Source: Caballeronia glebae
Lineage (GTDB): Bacteria; Pseudomonadota; Gammaproteobacteria; Burkholderiales; Burkholderiaceae
Reading direction: 5' to 3'
Length of the DNA stretch: 64,000 nucleotides
Assembly (NCBI RefSeq): GCF_001545035.1
Contig: NZ_FCOJ02000036.1
Span: forward strand, 1-64,000
The notes beneath the pieces were generated by a model that searched no databases, was not told where the DNA came from, and saw only the letters and a program-made list of their open reading frames with translations. The position numbers were made by a program, and so were the translations under genes. The stretch's first letter is position 1, and each line of letters starts with the position of its first letter. This document shows positions 24,986 through 33,982 of the stretch, piece after piece.

Positions 24986-25990
24986 TCAACGCGCGAAGTA
25001 TTCCTTCACCGCGCGAACAACCGTGTCGATATCCGCGCGGGACACATCGCGATGCGTGACGAAGCGCGACGCATAGAGCATCTGCATGAGAATGCCGCGC
25101 GCTTTCAGGAAGGCTTCGAGCGGCGCGCAGTGCGCCTCGGCTATCTCCGCGAAAACCATGTTCGTCGCGTGCGATCGAACCTTGATCGCATCGATCTGAG
25201 CGAGGCCGGCGGCAAGATGCGCAGCGTTGTCGTGGTCCTGCGCGAGGCCATCGACGTGATGATCCAGCGCGTATAAACACGCCGCGGCCAGCACACCCGA
25301 CTGACGCATGCCGCCGCCGAGCACCTTGCGCCAGCGGCTCGCGACATCGATCAGTGCTTTCGATCCGACGAGCACCGAACCCACCGGCGCACCCAGACCT
25401 TTCGAGAAGCAGATGGAAACCGAGTCGAACGGCGCGCACAGATCGGCGACCGGCTTGTCGGATGCCACCGCCGCGTTGAACACGCGCGCGCCGTCGAGAT
25501 GCGTCGACAGACCGCGATCGCGCGCGAGCCGCGTCGCCTCGGCGACATAGGACGCCGGCAGCACCTTCCCGCCGATGGTGTTTTCGAGCGCTAGCAAACG
25601 CGTGCGCGCGAAGTGATTGTCGATCGGCTTGATAGCCGCCGCGATCCTGTCGAGCGGCAAGGAGCCGTCCGGCGCGTTGTCGATCGGCTGCGGCTGGATG
25701 CTGCCGAGCACCGCCGCGCCGCCGCCTTCGTACTTGTACGTGTGCGCCTGCTGGCCGACGATGTATTCATCGCCGCGCGCGCAATGCGCCATCAGCGCCG
25801 CGAGATTGCTTTGTGTGCCGCTCGGGAAAAACAGGCCCGCTTCCTTGCCCGTGCGCTCCGCGAGCCTGGCCTGAAGCTCGATGACGGTGGGATCGTCGCC
25901 CCAGACATCGTCGCCGACCTGGGCCGCGGTCATGGCGGCGAGCATCGGCTGACTGGGACGGGTGACAGTGTCGCTGCGGAGATCGATCAT
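24986..25990 (-). CDS. ltaE: Low-specificity L-threonine aldolase
   Basis: A 334-residue PLP enzyme that splits L-threonine or L-allo-threonine into glycine and acetaldehyde. It begins MIDLRSDTVTRPSQPMLAAM, the family start. GDDVWGDDPTV and LFFPSGTQSN lie in the N-terminal half, LDGARVFNA carries the Asp-Arg pair near the cofactor, and SICFSKGLGAPVGS holds the PLP lysine at about 200. All key positions are intact. A ribosome site AAGGA precedes the ATG. The gene converges with puuD and sits alone; it has no obvious link to purine breakdown. Confidence 0.93.
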   Translation of the reverse strand: MIDLRSDTVTRPSQPMLAAMTAAQVGDDVWGDDPTVIELQARLAERTGKEAGLFFPSGTQSNLAALMAHCARGDEYIVGQQAHTYKYEGGGAAVLGSIQPQPIDNAPDGSLPLDRIAAAIKPIDNHFARTRLLALENTIGGKVLPASYVAEATRLARDRGLSTHLDGARVFNAAVASDKPVADLCAPFDSVSICFSKGLGAPVGSVLVGSKALIDVASRWRKVLGGGMRQSGVLAAACLYALDHHVDGLAQDHDNAAHLAAGLAQIDAIKVRSHATNMVFAEIAEAHCAPLEAFLKARGILMQMLYASRFVTHRDVSRADIDTVVRAVKEYFAR

Positions 25991-26075
25991 GCGTGGTTCC
26001 TTGTTTCGGGCTCGTCTGGGCCGACTATCTTAGCCGGTCGATGACGACCGCGCCGAGCGTGCGCGACCGCGCCCG

Positions 26076-26115
26076 AAAAAGCGAAAGGCCGGCGATACCG
26101 CGCCGGCCCTTCGCT
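26076..26115 (-). terminator. Terminator of the alkylsulfatase operon
   Basis: On the minus strand AGCGAAGGGCCGGCG pairs with CGCCGGCCTTTCGCT and TTTTT follows, about 22 bases past the alkylsulfatase stop. Confidence 0.85.
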
Positions 26116-26136
26116 ACGCGAGAACGCACAACGGCG

Positions 26137-28071
26137 TTACGGTTCCACGACGTTGAACTCGTTGTCGACCTGTTCGAGCGCGCCGAGCAGCGACTTGAAC
26201 GCGTCGGCATCGCCGGTTACGCGGATGTGGCCTTCGCGCAGTGCGCTCGCAAAACCGGTTTCGCCGCAGAGGATCTGATTCAGCGTCTCACGCGTCATGT
26301 CGATCTGCGCGTGCGGCGGCAGCGCGCCCGGCAGCGCCGACCACGTGAGCGCGCCGTGCTGCAGATTCACCGAGAAGCGCTTGCCGGCATCGGTGAAGCG
26401 CCAGTCGAAGCGCGCGTTCAGGCTCTGCGCCTTCAGACCGTCGATGCGCACCGCCAGATAGTCGAAGAACATGTCCTCGGTGATCGCGCAAACCATGTCG
26501 CGGCTGCGGCTCGCGAACTGCGTCGCCGCCCGGTGCCCTTCCCGCAATTCGCGCGCGCCCAGCAGAAACGCGTTGCGCCACGTCGCGGATTCGGCCTGAT
26601 AGCCCATCTGCTCAAGCGCCGCCGCGCCCAGTTCGCGGGCTTCGCGCGATTGCGGCTGCGCGAACACCAGATGATTCATCACCTGAGCGACCCAGCGATA
26701 TTCGCCCTTGTCGAAATCGCGGCGCGCGCGTTCGAGCATGGCATCCGCGCCGCCCATGTACTCGACGTAGCGCGGCGCCGCCAGCTCCGGCGGCAGCGCG
26801 TGCAGGTTCGACGGATTGCCGTCGTACCAGCTCAAATACTGCTGATAGATCGCCTTCACGTTGTGCGACACCGTGCCGTAATAGCCGCGCGCGTGCCAGA
26901 GCGCATGAAGCGAGTCGGGAAGGCGCATGACCTCGGCGATCTCGGCCGCGTTCATGCCGCGATTCATCATGCGCACGGTCTGATCGTGCAGGAATTTGTA
27001 GAGATCGCGCTGCGCCTCAAGATAGCCGGCGATGCGCTCCCGGCCCCACGTCGGCCAGTTGTGCTGCGCGAAGACGACATCGGCGCCGCGTCCGAAACGC
27101 TCCAGCGATTCGCCCAGATAGCGCGCCCAGCGTTGCGCGTTACGCACATTCGCGCCGCGCAACGGACACAGATTGTGCAGCGAGCGCGTGCCGTTCTCCG
27201 CCAGATTGAGCGCGCGTTCCTGCGGGAAATAAAAGTGCATTTCCGCGGGCGCTTCGCTGTCGGGCGTGAGCTGAAACACGATATCGACGCCATCGATGCA
27301 ATGCGTTTCCAGCGGCTCGCGAATGAGCTGCGTGGGTGGAATCAAGGTGATCGTGCCGCGCGGCATGGTCTTGCCCATGCCCGCATCGATCTGGCAGCAC
27401 GCGTTGCGCGCGAGCGTGTGGCCGAACTGAAACTGTGCGCGGCGCGCCATCGCCGGGCCGGCCATTACGTTTTCCGAAACCACCTCTTCCATGAAACCGG
27501 CCGGCGCGATGATCGCCGTGCGCCCCGCCTGCACGTCTGCCTCGCTGGTGACGCCGCGCACGCCGCCGAAGTGATCCGCGTGGCTGTGGCTATAGATGAC
27601 GGCCACGACCGGACGCTTCGGCCGATGCGTGTAATAGAGCGCGAGCGCGGCCTCCGCGGTCTCCTTGCACGTGAGCGGATCGATAACGATGAGCCCGCTG
27701 TCGCCCTCGATGAACGTGACGTTCGAGACGTCGAAACCCCGCACCTGATAGATGCGCCCCGTCACCTTGAAAAGACCATGCAGGCCATTGATGCGCGCAT
27801 GTCGCCATAGCGACGGATGCGCGGTCGCGGGCGCTTCGGGCTCGTTCAAGAACGCGTAATCCGCGAGGCTCCAGACGAGCTGGCCATACGCGCCGTGCAC
27901 TTCCGCGTCGGGCACCGTGCCGATGAACCCGCGCCGCGCGTCCGCTTCCTCTTCCGGATCGTCCGGCGGCAGGTCGTGCAGCGCGCGCTCCTGCGCCGCG
28001 CGCGTCGCCGCGGTCGCGGGCAGCGACGGCGGATAAGGTTTCGGAAGCGCCTGCGTGTCTCCGTTTTCCAT
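26137..28071 (-). CDS. SdsA1/BDS1-type alkylsulfatase
   Basis: A 644-residue class III alkylsulfatase, which hydrolyses primary alkyl sulfates such as dodecyl sulfate to the alcohol and sulfate. The metallo-beta-lactamase domain (about 90-380) carries the binuclear zinc motif SHSHADH at 161-167, GHTLARN and a later HNWPTWG. A helical dimerisation domain follows (about 385-510), and an SCP2-like sterol-carrier domain ends the protein (about 530-644). The family member SdsA1 is secreted, but this one starts MENGDTQALPKPYPPS with no signal peptide, so it should be cytoplasmic. It follows a GMC oxidoreductase gene by 39 bp in one operon. Confidence 0.92.
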   Translation of the reverse strand: MENGDTQALPKPYPPSLPATAATRAAQERALHDLPPDDPEEEADARRGFIGTVPDAEVHGAYGQLVWSLADYAFLNEPEAPATAHPSLWRHARINGLHGLFKVTGRIYQVRGFDVSNVTFIEGDSGLIVIDPLTCKETAEAALALYYTHRPKRPVVAVIYSHSHADHFGGVRGVTSEADVQAGRTAIIAPAGFMEEVVSENVMAGPAMARRAQFQFGHTLARNACCQIDAGMGKTMPRGTITLIPPTQLIREPLETHCIDGVDIVFQLTPDSEAPAEMHFYFPQERALNLAENGTRSLHNLCPLRGANVRNAQRWARYLGESLERFGRGADVVFAQHNWPTWGRERIAGYLEAQRDLYKFLHDQTVRMMNRGMNAAEIAEVMRLPDSLHALWHARGYYGTVSHNVKAIYQQYLSWYDGNPSNLHALPPELAAPRYVEYMGGADAMLERARRDFDKGEYRWVAQVMNHLVFAQPQSREARELGAAALEQMGYQAESATWRNAFLLGARELREGHRAATQFASRSRDMVCAITEDMFFDYLAVRIDGLKAQSLNARFDWRFTDAGKRFSVNLQHGALTWSALPGALPPHAQIDMTRETLNQILCGETGFASALREGHIRVTGDADAFKSLLGALEQVDNEFNVVEP

Positions 28072-28110
28072 GCGATGTTCCCCGCTGAATTGATGTACTG
28101 GACGCGCGTC

Positions 28111-29799
28111 TCAGTGGACGGCGGCGCGAATGAGATCGGCGGCTTTCTCCGCGATCATGATGGTGGGCGCGTTCGTATTGCCGCCGATGAGCGTGGGCAT
28201 GACCGAGGCATCGGCCACGCGCAGGCCTTCGACGCCTCGCACGCGCAGTTCGGGATCGACGACCGCGAGTTCATCGACGCCCATCTTGCACGTGCCGACC
28301 GGATGAAAGAGCGTATCCGCATGCTCGCGGATGTACGCGCGAATGGCGTGCTCGTCGCCTTCGCCGGGGCCGAAATCGTCGGTCATGAGTTCCCGGCCGC
28401 CCGCTTGCGCGAGCGCGGGCTGCGCGAAAATCCTGCGGATGAGCCGCACGCCGGTCACGAGGTTATCCATGTCCGATTCTACGCTCAGGTAGCGCGGGTC
28501 GATCAGCGGCGCCTCGCGCATGTCGCGCGACCTCAGGCGCACGACGCCACGGCTTTTCGGGCGCAGGTTCGTCGCGTGACAGCTATATCCCGGCGGCGCT
28601 TTCTTGCCCGCATTTTTGCCACGGCTGCCCACGAGCGCGAGGATGAACGCGAACTGCAGATCCGGCTCCGTGAGCCCTGCCTGGCTGCGCGTAAAACCGC
28701 CCGCCTCGATGATGTTCGACGCGAACATGCCCGTGCGGTCACGTCGATAGCGCATCAGTTCCGGAATCATGCGCACGATGTTGCGCCACGAGTAGCCGTA
28801 GAGATCGGCCGTCGGCACCGCCTTCTTAATCGTGATGTCGATGTGGTCCTGCAGGTTCTCGCCGACGCCCGGCAGATCGTGCACGACGTCGATGCCCATC
28901 TCGCGCAGATGCTCGCCCGGTCCGATTCCCGACGCCAGAAGCAATTGCGGCGAATTGAACGCGCCCGCGCACACGACGACCTCGCGGCGCGCATGCAGGC
29001 TGCGCGTGACGCCATCGCGCAAAACGCGCACGCCGGTCGCCCGCTTGCCGTCGAATTCGATGCGAAGCGCGATCGTGCCGGTCAGCACCGCGAGCGCATC
29101 GCGGCCGCCGCTGAACGACGCATCGGTCGCGTCGCCGCGATGCAGATACGCTCGCGCGGTGTTCCAGCGCTCGCCGTTGTACTGCGTGACCTGATACAGA
29201 CCGACCCCTTCCTGATGCTGCCCGTTGAAATCAGAATTGAGCCGCATGCCCGCCTGCAACGCAGCGTCGACGAAGCGCCGGCTGAACGGATTGAGCGTGC
29301 GCTGATCGCATACGTGAAGCGGGCCATGCGCGCCGTGAAAGGCGTCGTCGCGACCGTTCGGAAGCCGGCCGTTCGCTTCGGCCTTGCGGAAATACGGAAG
29401 CACTTCCTCGAAGCTCCAGCCACGGCAGCCGAGTTGCGCCCAGCGATCGTAGTCGTTGCGATGCCCGCGGATGTACACCATGCCGTTGATCGACGAGCTG
29501 CCGCCGAGTCCCCGGCCGCGCGGCTGAAACGACACGCGGTTGTTCAGCGCGGGCTGCGGCGCTGTGTGATAACCGTAGTTGCGCGGGTTTTCCTTCACGG
29601 CGAGCTTCGCCACGCCGACGGGCGCCCACACCGTGTAGTGATGATCGTCCGGCCCCGTTTCCAGTAACGCGACCGTGACGCCGGGCTGGTCCGCGAGACG
29701 GCCCGCGACCGCGCATCCGGACGATCCCGCCCCGATCACTATGTAGTCGTACTGATCGTTCTCGCCTGCGCCCGCGCGCCTGATGCCCGAATCGCTCAT
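28111..29799 (-). CDS. GMC-family FAD alcohol dehydrogenase/oxidase
   Basis: A 562-residue flavoenzyme of the choline dehydrogenase/AlkJ group. Residues 18-46 are the FAD Rossmann fold (YIVIGAGSSGCAVAGRL). RGRGLGGSSSINGMVYIRG is the first GMC signature and GAFNSPQLLLASGIGP the second. Catalytic His499 lies in HPVGTCKMG with Asn541 in GGNTNAPT. It should oxidise a primary alcohol to the aldehyde. A ribosome site GGAGA sits four bases before the ATG. It is the first gene of an operon with an alkylsulfatase, so a long-chain alcohol released from an alkyl sulfate is the likely substrate; this is inferred from context. Confidence 0.88.
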   Translation of the reverse strand: MSDSGIRRAGAGENDQYDYIVIGAGSSGCAVAGRLADQPGVTVALLETGPDDHHYTVWAPVGVAKLAVKENPRNYGYHTAPQPALNNRVSFQPRGRGLGGSSSINGMVYIRGHRNDYDRWAQLGCRGWSFEEVLPYFRKAEANGRLPNGRDDAFHGAHGPLHVCDQRTLNPFSRRFVDAALQAGMRLNSDFNGQHQEGVGLYQVTQYNGERWNTARAYLHRGDATDASFSGGRDALAVLTGTIALRIEFDGKRATGVRVLRDGVTRSLHARREVVVCAGAFNSPQLLLASGIGPGEHLREMGIDVVHDLPGVGENLQDHIDITIKKAVPTADLYGYSWRNIVRMIPELMRYRRDRTGMFASNIIEAGGFTRSQAGLTEPDLQFAFILALVGSRGKNAGKKAPPGYSCHATNLRPKSRGVVRLRSRDMREAPLIDPRYLSVESDMDNLVTGVRLIRRIFAQPALAQAGGRELMTDDFGPGEGDEHAIRAYIREHADTLFHPVGTCKMGVDELAVVDPELRVRGVEGLRVADASVMPTLIGGNTNAPTIMIAEKAADLIRAAVH

Positions 29800-29958
29800 G
29801 GTGTCTCCGTGGATTTATTAGTGCGGCATGCACCGGCCCCGACTCGGACGCCAGCCCGTTGCAAGCTGTCCGACAAGGGTAAGGGGCGGCGCCGTGCCGT
29901 TCAACGGAGATTTCGGGTGGGAAGGCGGCGATATCGGGTGGTGCGGCGGCGTCCGGAC

Positions 29959-29991
29959 AAAAAAAAGACCGGAAGAGCGTTCCGGTCTTTG
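29959..29991 (-). terminator. Terminator of the allantoin operon
   Basis: On the minus strand AAAGACCGGAAC-GCTC-TTCCGGTCTTT is followed by more T, 31 bases past the allA stop. Confidence 0.9.
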
Positions 29992-30021
29992 CTTACTGCG
30001 CGGGCGTGTCGGTCGATGCGC

Positions 30022-30525
30022 TTATCGCATCGCTTCGTCGGTCAGCCAGAGCGACTCCTTCAGATCCAGCTCGTTGAGGTTGTGCCCTTCGCCGCCGCCG
30101 CGATCGACGACGATGTAATCGCTCACCTTCCCCAGCGCGAGCAGCGGATGATGCCACACGCCTTTCGCATAATTCACGCCCTGCCAGCCGCTCGTGACGA
30201 AGGCGCGGATCTTCGACTCGTCGAGATCGCCTGCGGGCGCGACGACGACGAGATACGGCCGGTCATCGAGCGGAATGAACGCCTGGCTGCCGAGCGGATG
30301 ACGCTCCATCATCTTGCATTCGAACGGCAGCGTGCGCGGCTGCCCGCGAAAGAGATTGACGATCGCGTGGCCGCCCTGCTCCGTCACGTCGACGTTGCAC
30401 AGATCGTGAAAGCGGATCGTGGTGCCGAGGTTGATCGGGATCTGCTTCGCGCCATCGAGTTCGATGACATCGCCATAAGGCTTGAACGCTGCGCGCGTCA
30501 ACGGTTCGATAGCGAGCTTTTTCAT
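30022..30525 (-). CDS. allA: Ureidoglycolate lyase
   Basis: A 167-residue cupin-fold enzyme that cleaves ureidoglycolate to glyoxylate and urea, the last step of allantoin breakdown. Marks: MKKLAIEPLTRAAFKPYGDVIE at the start, the FRGQPRTLPFECKMMERHPLGSQAF core, and WHHPLLALG, with the conserved histidines near 125. Length is normal. Its ATG shares one base with the stop of alc (TAATG), so translation is probably coupled. It is the last gene of the operon and is followed by a strong terminator. Confidence 0.93.
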   Translation of the reverse strand: MKKLAIEPLTRAAFKPYGDVIELDGAKQIPINLGTTIRFHDLCNVDVTEQGGHAIVNLFRGQPRTLPFECKMMERHPLGSQAFIPLDDRPYLVVVAPAGDLDESKIRAFVTSGWQGVNYAKGVWHHPLLALGKVSDYIVVDRGGGEGHNLNELDLKESLWLTDEAMR

Positions 30526-31535
30526 TATGCGAGAGTTCCGAAAAGACGAAGACGCGACACACCGCCGTCAGGGAAGATATTGAAGCGCACGTGCGTCACC
30601 GGGCCGAGCGCGGCCAGTTCGGACTCGAAGAAATGCTGCTTGTCCATCTGCAGCTTCTGCTCGCCGAGCAGCGCCGGCCAGAACATCGCCTGCGTGACGA
30701 GCGAGCTGTCCGTGCCGCCTTTCACGTAAGCCGCCTGCAACGAGCAGCGATCCGGGTAGTTGCCCTTGAAGTGCGCGGTATCCACTTCGACCTTCTTGAT
30801 GATGCCCGGCTGCGCCAGCGCGACGATACACCAGTCGTTGCCCGGCTCGCGACGGCGACGCGTTTCCCAGCCATCGCCCATGTTCACGCCGCGGCCCGGC
30901 ATCAGCAATGTCGACGCGAGACCGAAGTGCTGGTTGTTCGTGCCGACCAGGTATGCGCCGTTTTCCATCGCGCCGAGATCGACGAGCTGGTTGCGGTCCG
31001 CGGTGCTCCAGTCGAGTTGCGGCTGGCCGTAGACACGCAGACGCGCGATGCCGCCATCCGGGTAGATGTTCACGCGCAAGTGCGTGAACGGCTGTTCGGA
31101 CCCGACTTCGAGATAGTGATGGTTGTTGCCCTGAAGCGTCGTCGACGGGACGATCTCGGTCCATTGCGTCGACTGATTCGGCGCACCGTCGACGACATGC
31201 GCGCCTTCGATAGACGCCGCCGGCGGGAAGTTGCCGGTGAAATGGCTCGTGTCGACATCGATGCCCTTGATCACGCCCGGACGCGCGAGCTTGACGATGC
31301 ACCAGTCATAACCCGTCGTGCGTTTGCGGCGCGTTTCCCAGCCGTCCATCCACTTGCCGTGATCGTCGTACTTGCCGGGAATGAACACCGCCGGCTCGGG
31401 ATTCAGCATGCGGTCTTTGGGCGCGAAGAAATCGTCGCTCGCCTCGATTGCCTGCGCGCCCAGACGCGGGTCCGCCAGGTTCACATAGCGGCGCGTGAAT
31501 TCGGGCGCGTTGGGATCGAGTGTCGGAATTGCCAT
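30525..31535 (-). CDS. alc: Allantoicase
   Basis: A 336-residue enzyme that hydrolyses allantoate to ureidoglycolate and urea. It consists of two similar halves of about 155 residues, an internal duplication typical of the family: each half has a WETRRKR/WETRRRR segment (DGWETRR), a DW-C-IVxLAxPGxIKxxxVDT-F-GN-P strand pair, and an R-N-YPDGG-xRLRxxG motif (about 150 and 320). A ribosome site AAGGA precedes the ATG. It follows uraD after 43 bp and overlaps allA. Cytoplasmic. Confidence 0.95.
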   Translation of the reverse strand: MAIPTLDPNAPEFTRRYVNLADPRLGAQAIEASDDFFAPKDRMLNPEPAVFIPGKYDDHGKWMDGWETRRKRTTGYDWCIVKLARPGVIKGIDVDTSHFTGNFPPAASIEGAHVVDGAPNQSTQWTEIVPSTTLQGNNHHYLEVGSEQPFTHLRVNIYPDGGIARLRVYGQPQLDWSTADRNQLVDLGAMENGAYLVGTNNQHFGLASTLLMPGRGVNMGDGWETRRRREPGNDWCIVALAQPGIIKKVEVDTAHFKGNYPDRCSLQAAYVKGGTDSSLVTQAMFWPALLGEQKLQMDKQHFFESELAALGPVTHVRFNIFPDGGVSRLRLFGTLA

Positions 31536-31578
31536 TGTCTCTGTCCTTACTTTTTTGTTCGGTTACGGGTGATGCGGA

Positions 31579-32103
31579 TTACGCGGCGTGAATGAGGTCG
31601 TTCAATCTGAAGCCCGCGATCCGGTAAATCTGATCGAGACTCGTGCGCAGTTCTTCGTCGCGGTCGTGATTCACGCGCTTTTCGAAGTTCGCGATAATGC
31701 CGTGACGGTCATAGCCGCGCACCGCGAGAATGAACGGAAAGCCGAATTTCTCGCGATACCGCGCGTTCAGCGACTGCAGCCTGTCGAATTCTTCCTGCGT
31801 GCAGAGAGCGAGGCCCGCGCCGCTTTGCTCGCGTGTCGACTCGGCGGTCAGTTCGCCGCGCACCGCCGCCTTGCCCGCGAGCTCCGGGTGCGCGTTGATG
31901 AGCGCGAGTTGCTTTTCGTCGCCGGCCGTTTCGACGATGCGCGACATCGCCGCGTGCAGCGCATTGATGTCCTTGAAGGGCCGTTCGTTCGCGGCCGCTT
32001 CCGGCACCCATGGCGAGTGCTCGAAAATGCCCGCGAGCACCGTCACGAACGTGTCGGCGGGCATGCTGTTGAGTTGGTCGAGTGTGTAGTGCATCGCCTT
32101 CAT
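31579..32103 (-). CDS. uraD: OHCU decarboxylase
   Basis: A 174-residue helical enzyme that decarboxylates 2-oxo-4-hydroxy-4-carboxy-5-ureidoimidazoline to S-allantoin. Conserved features: FEHSPWVPEAA near the start, the HPELAG motif (INAHPELAGKAA, about 70-82), SGAGLALCTQEEFDRLQSLN, and KFGFPFILAVRG. The catalytic His of this family lies in the EHSPW segment. A later ATG (residue 4) is an alternative start. It overlaps puuE by four bases (ATGA), indicating coupled translation. It receives the product of UraH, which is encoded in a different operon 8 kb away. Confidence 0.94.
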   Translation of the reverse strand: MKAMHYTLDQLNSMPADTFVTVLAGIFEHSPWVPEAAANERPFKDINALHAAMSRIVETAGDEKQLALINAHPELAGKAAVRGELTAESTREQSGAGLALCTQEEFDRLQSLNARYREKFGFPFILAVRGYDRHGIIANFEKRVNHDRDEELRTSLDQIYRIAGFRLNDLIHAA

Positions 32104-33050
32104 GCCGCCGTCCCGTTGTTAGCTTTTTCGAAAGGATGTTGCTCGCGCCAGTGACGCGCGATGTCGACACGCCGCGTGACCCACACGCGATCGTGTTTCT
32201 CGATGTGATCGAGGAATTTCTGCAGGCCGCGGAAACGTCCCGGGCGGCCGAGCAAGCGGCAATGCATGCCGATGGAAAGCATCTTCGGCGCTTCGTCGCC
32301 TTCTTCGTAGAGCACGTCGAACGCGTCTTTCAGATACGTGAAGAAGTGATCGCCGGTATTGAAGCCTTGCGGCGTCGCAAAGCGCATGTCGTTGGTGTCG
32401 AGCGTGTAAGGCACGATCAAATGCGGTTTCTTTTCGCCGCCCGTCACTTCGACTTGCGTCCAGAACGGCAGGTCGTCGCCGTAATTGTCCGAGTCGTACA
32501 GAAAACCGCCGTATTCCGCGACCAGCCGATGCGTATTCGGACTATCGCGCCCGGTGTACCAACCGAGCGGCCGCACGCCCGTCACGCGCTCGATGGCTTG
32601 CATGCCGAGCTGCATATGTTCGGCTTCGCGCTCCGGCGACATGTCCTGATAGTGAATCCAGCGATAGCCGTGGCAGGCGATCTCATGCCCCAGTTCGACG
32701 AACGCCTTCGCCACTTCCGGATACCGCTCGACCGCCATACCGACGCCGAAGATCGTCAGCGGCATGCCGCGCTTCTCGAACTCGCGCAAGATGCGCCACA
32801 CGCCCGCGCGCGAGCCGTATTCGTAGATCGACTCCATGCTCATGTGACGCGAGGGATACGACGCCGCGCCCACGATCTCCGACAGGAACTGCTCCGAGCC
32901 CGGATCGCCGTGCAGCACGCAATTCTCGCCGCCTTCTTCGTAATTGAGCACGAATTGCACGGCGACGCGCGCGCGCCCCGGCCAGTTCGCCTGCACCGGG
33001 TGGCGGCCGTAGCCGATCAGGTCGCGTGGGTAGTTCGGATCGAGTGACAT
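32100..33050 (-). CDS. puuE: Allantoinase, PuuE polysaccharide-deacetylase type
   Basis: A 316-residue enzyme that opens the allantoin ring to allantoate; it belongs to the carbohydrate esterase 4/NodB fold, unrelated to AllB. The ATG at 33050 gives MSLDPNYPRDLIGYGRHPV, the family start; a TTG 18 bases upstream is the only longer choice. Other marks are FVLNYEEGGENCVLHGD, FGVGMAVERYPEVAKA, HEIACHGYRWIHYQDM and IGMHCRLLGRPGRF. Unlike metal-dependent deacetylases, PuuE enzymes need no metal. It lies in an operon with uraD, alc and allA. Confidence 0.95.
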   Translation of the reverse strand: MSLDPNYPRDLIGYGRHPVQANWPGRARVAVQFVLNYEEGGENCVLHGDPGSEQFLSEIVGAASYPSRHMSMESIYEYGSRAGVWRILREFEKRGMPLTIFGVGMAVERYPEVAKAFVELGHEIACHGYRWIHYQDMSPEREAEHMQLGMQAIERVTGVRPLGWYTGRDSPNTHRLVAEYGGFLYDSDNYGDDLPFWTQVEVTGGEKKPHLIVPYTLDTNDMRFATPQGFNTGDHFFTYLKDAFDVLYEEGDEAPKMLSIGMHCRLLGRPGRFRGLQKFLDHIEKHDRVWVTRRVDIARHWREQHPFEKANNGTAA

Positions 33051-33183
33051 GGCGGGCGTTGGGCTCAAGCGTTGAGAATCGGGATTGTCGACGATTCAGT
33101 GTAGCTAAAAGACCCGGACGCGCCCATACATCAGGGCGCATAATCCGGGTCACGTCATCGGTATGTGTCCGGCGAAAGGGCCG

Positions 33184-33918
33184 TCAGCGCGGGCTGAAAT
33201 CCGACAGCACGCCGTCGTACCGTTTCGCCAGCGGACGCGCATAGTCGCCGCGTTTCGCCGTGTGCAGCTTGAGCGCGATCAACGCCTCCGCCCACTTCAC
33301 CGCGGCTGTCACGCCCTCCACCACCGGCGCGCCGATCGCGTCCTCCACCTCGCGGCAGAACTCCGCCATGCCCGCGCAGCCGAGCACGATCGCGTCCGAG
33401 CCGTCTTCGTCGAGCGCGCGCCGGCATTCGTCGATGATCGTCTGACGCGCGGGCGACCCCGGCACATCCAGTTCGAGCACGGGGACGTCGGTCGCGCGGA
33501 CATTCTTGCAAAAGCGCGTCATCCCGTAGCGCTCGGCCAGATGCCACGCCATGCCGACCGTGCGCTGCAAGGTGGTGACGACCGAGAAACCCGGCGCGAT
33601 GACGCTCGCCGCGTGCATCGCTGCCTCCGCAATGCCGATCACCGGGCCGCGCGCCAGTTCGCGTGCGGCGTAAAGGGCCGGATCGCCGAAACAAGCGATC
33701 ACGTAGCCGTCGAAACCCTGCTTTTCGCCCGCTTCCACTTCCGCCAGCAGCCCGAGCGACGCGATCGTCTCGTCGTAGTAGCCTTCGATGGACGCGGGGC
33801 CCATCGTCGGGCTGACCGCGACGATTTCCGTGCCGGGCGCGGCGACCTCGCGGGCGCAGCGGCCCATCGAGTCGGTCATGCGCTGCGTCGTGTTCGGGTT
33901 GATCAGTTTGATGCGCAT
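33184..33918 (-). CDS. Asp/Glu/hydantoin racemase family, probable allantoin racemase
   Basis: A 244-residue protein. The ATG at 33918 follows TGGAGAACAGCA and gives MRIKLINPNTTQRMTDSM, the typical racemase start. Two catalytic cysteines of the two-base mechanism are present: IACFGDPAL (about 74) and LGCAGMAEF (about 180). Related enzymes racemise 5-substituted hydantoins; HpxA, an allantoin racemase, belongs to the same family. Its place between an NCS1 permease and puuE makes allantoin racemisation the best guess, letting the cell use both isomers. The enzyme family is sure; the substrate is inferred. Confidence 0.82.
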   Translation of the reverse strand: MRIKLINPNTTQRMTDSMGRCAREVAAPGTEIVAVSPTMGPASIEGYYDETIASLGLLAEVEAGEKQGFDGYVIACFGDPALYAARELARGPVIGIAEAAMHAASVIAPGFSVVTTLQRTVGMAWHLAERYGMTRFCKNVRATDVPVLELDVPGSPARQTIIDECRRALDEDGSDAIVLGCAGMAEFCREVEDAIGAPVVEGVTAAVKWAEALIALKLHTAKRGDYARPLAKRYDGVLSDFSPR

Positions 33919-33982
33919 TGCTGTTCTCCACACTTCTTTGGAAAGTTCTCTCAGGTTCTATCGTTCTTTATAGGCTCTTTGC

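Noticed and set aside
27817..29667. 616-codon plus-strand frame
   Set aside because: Antisense to the GMC gene and the end of the alkylsulfatase gene; shadow composition.
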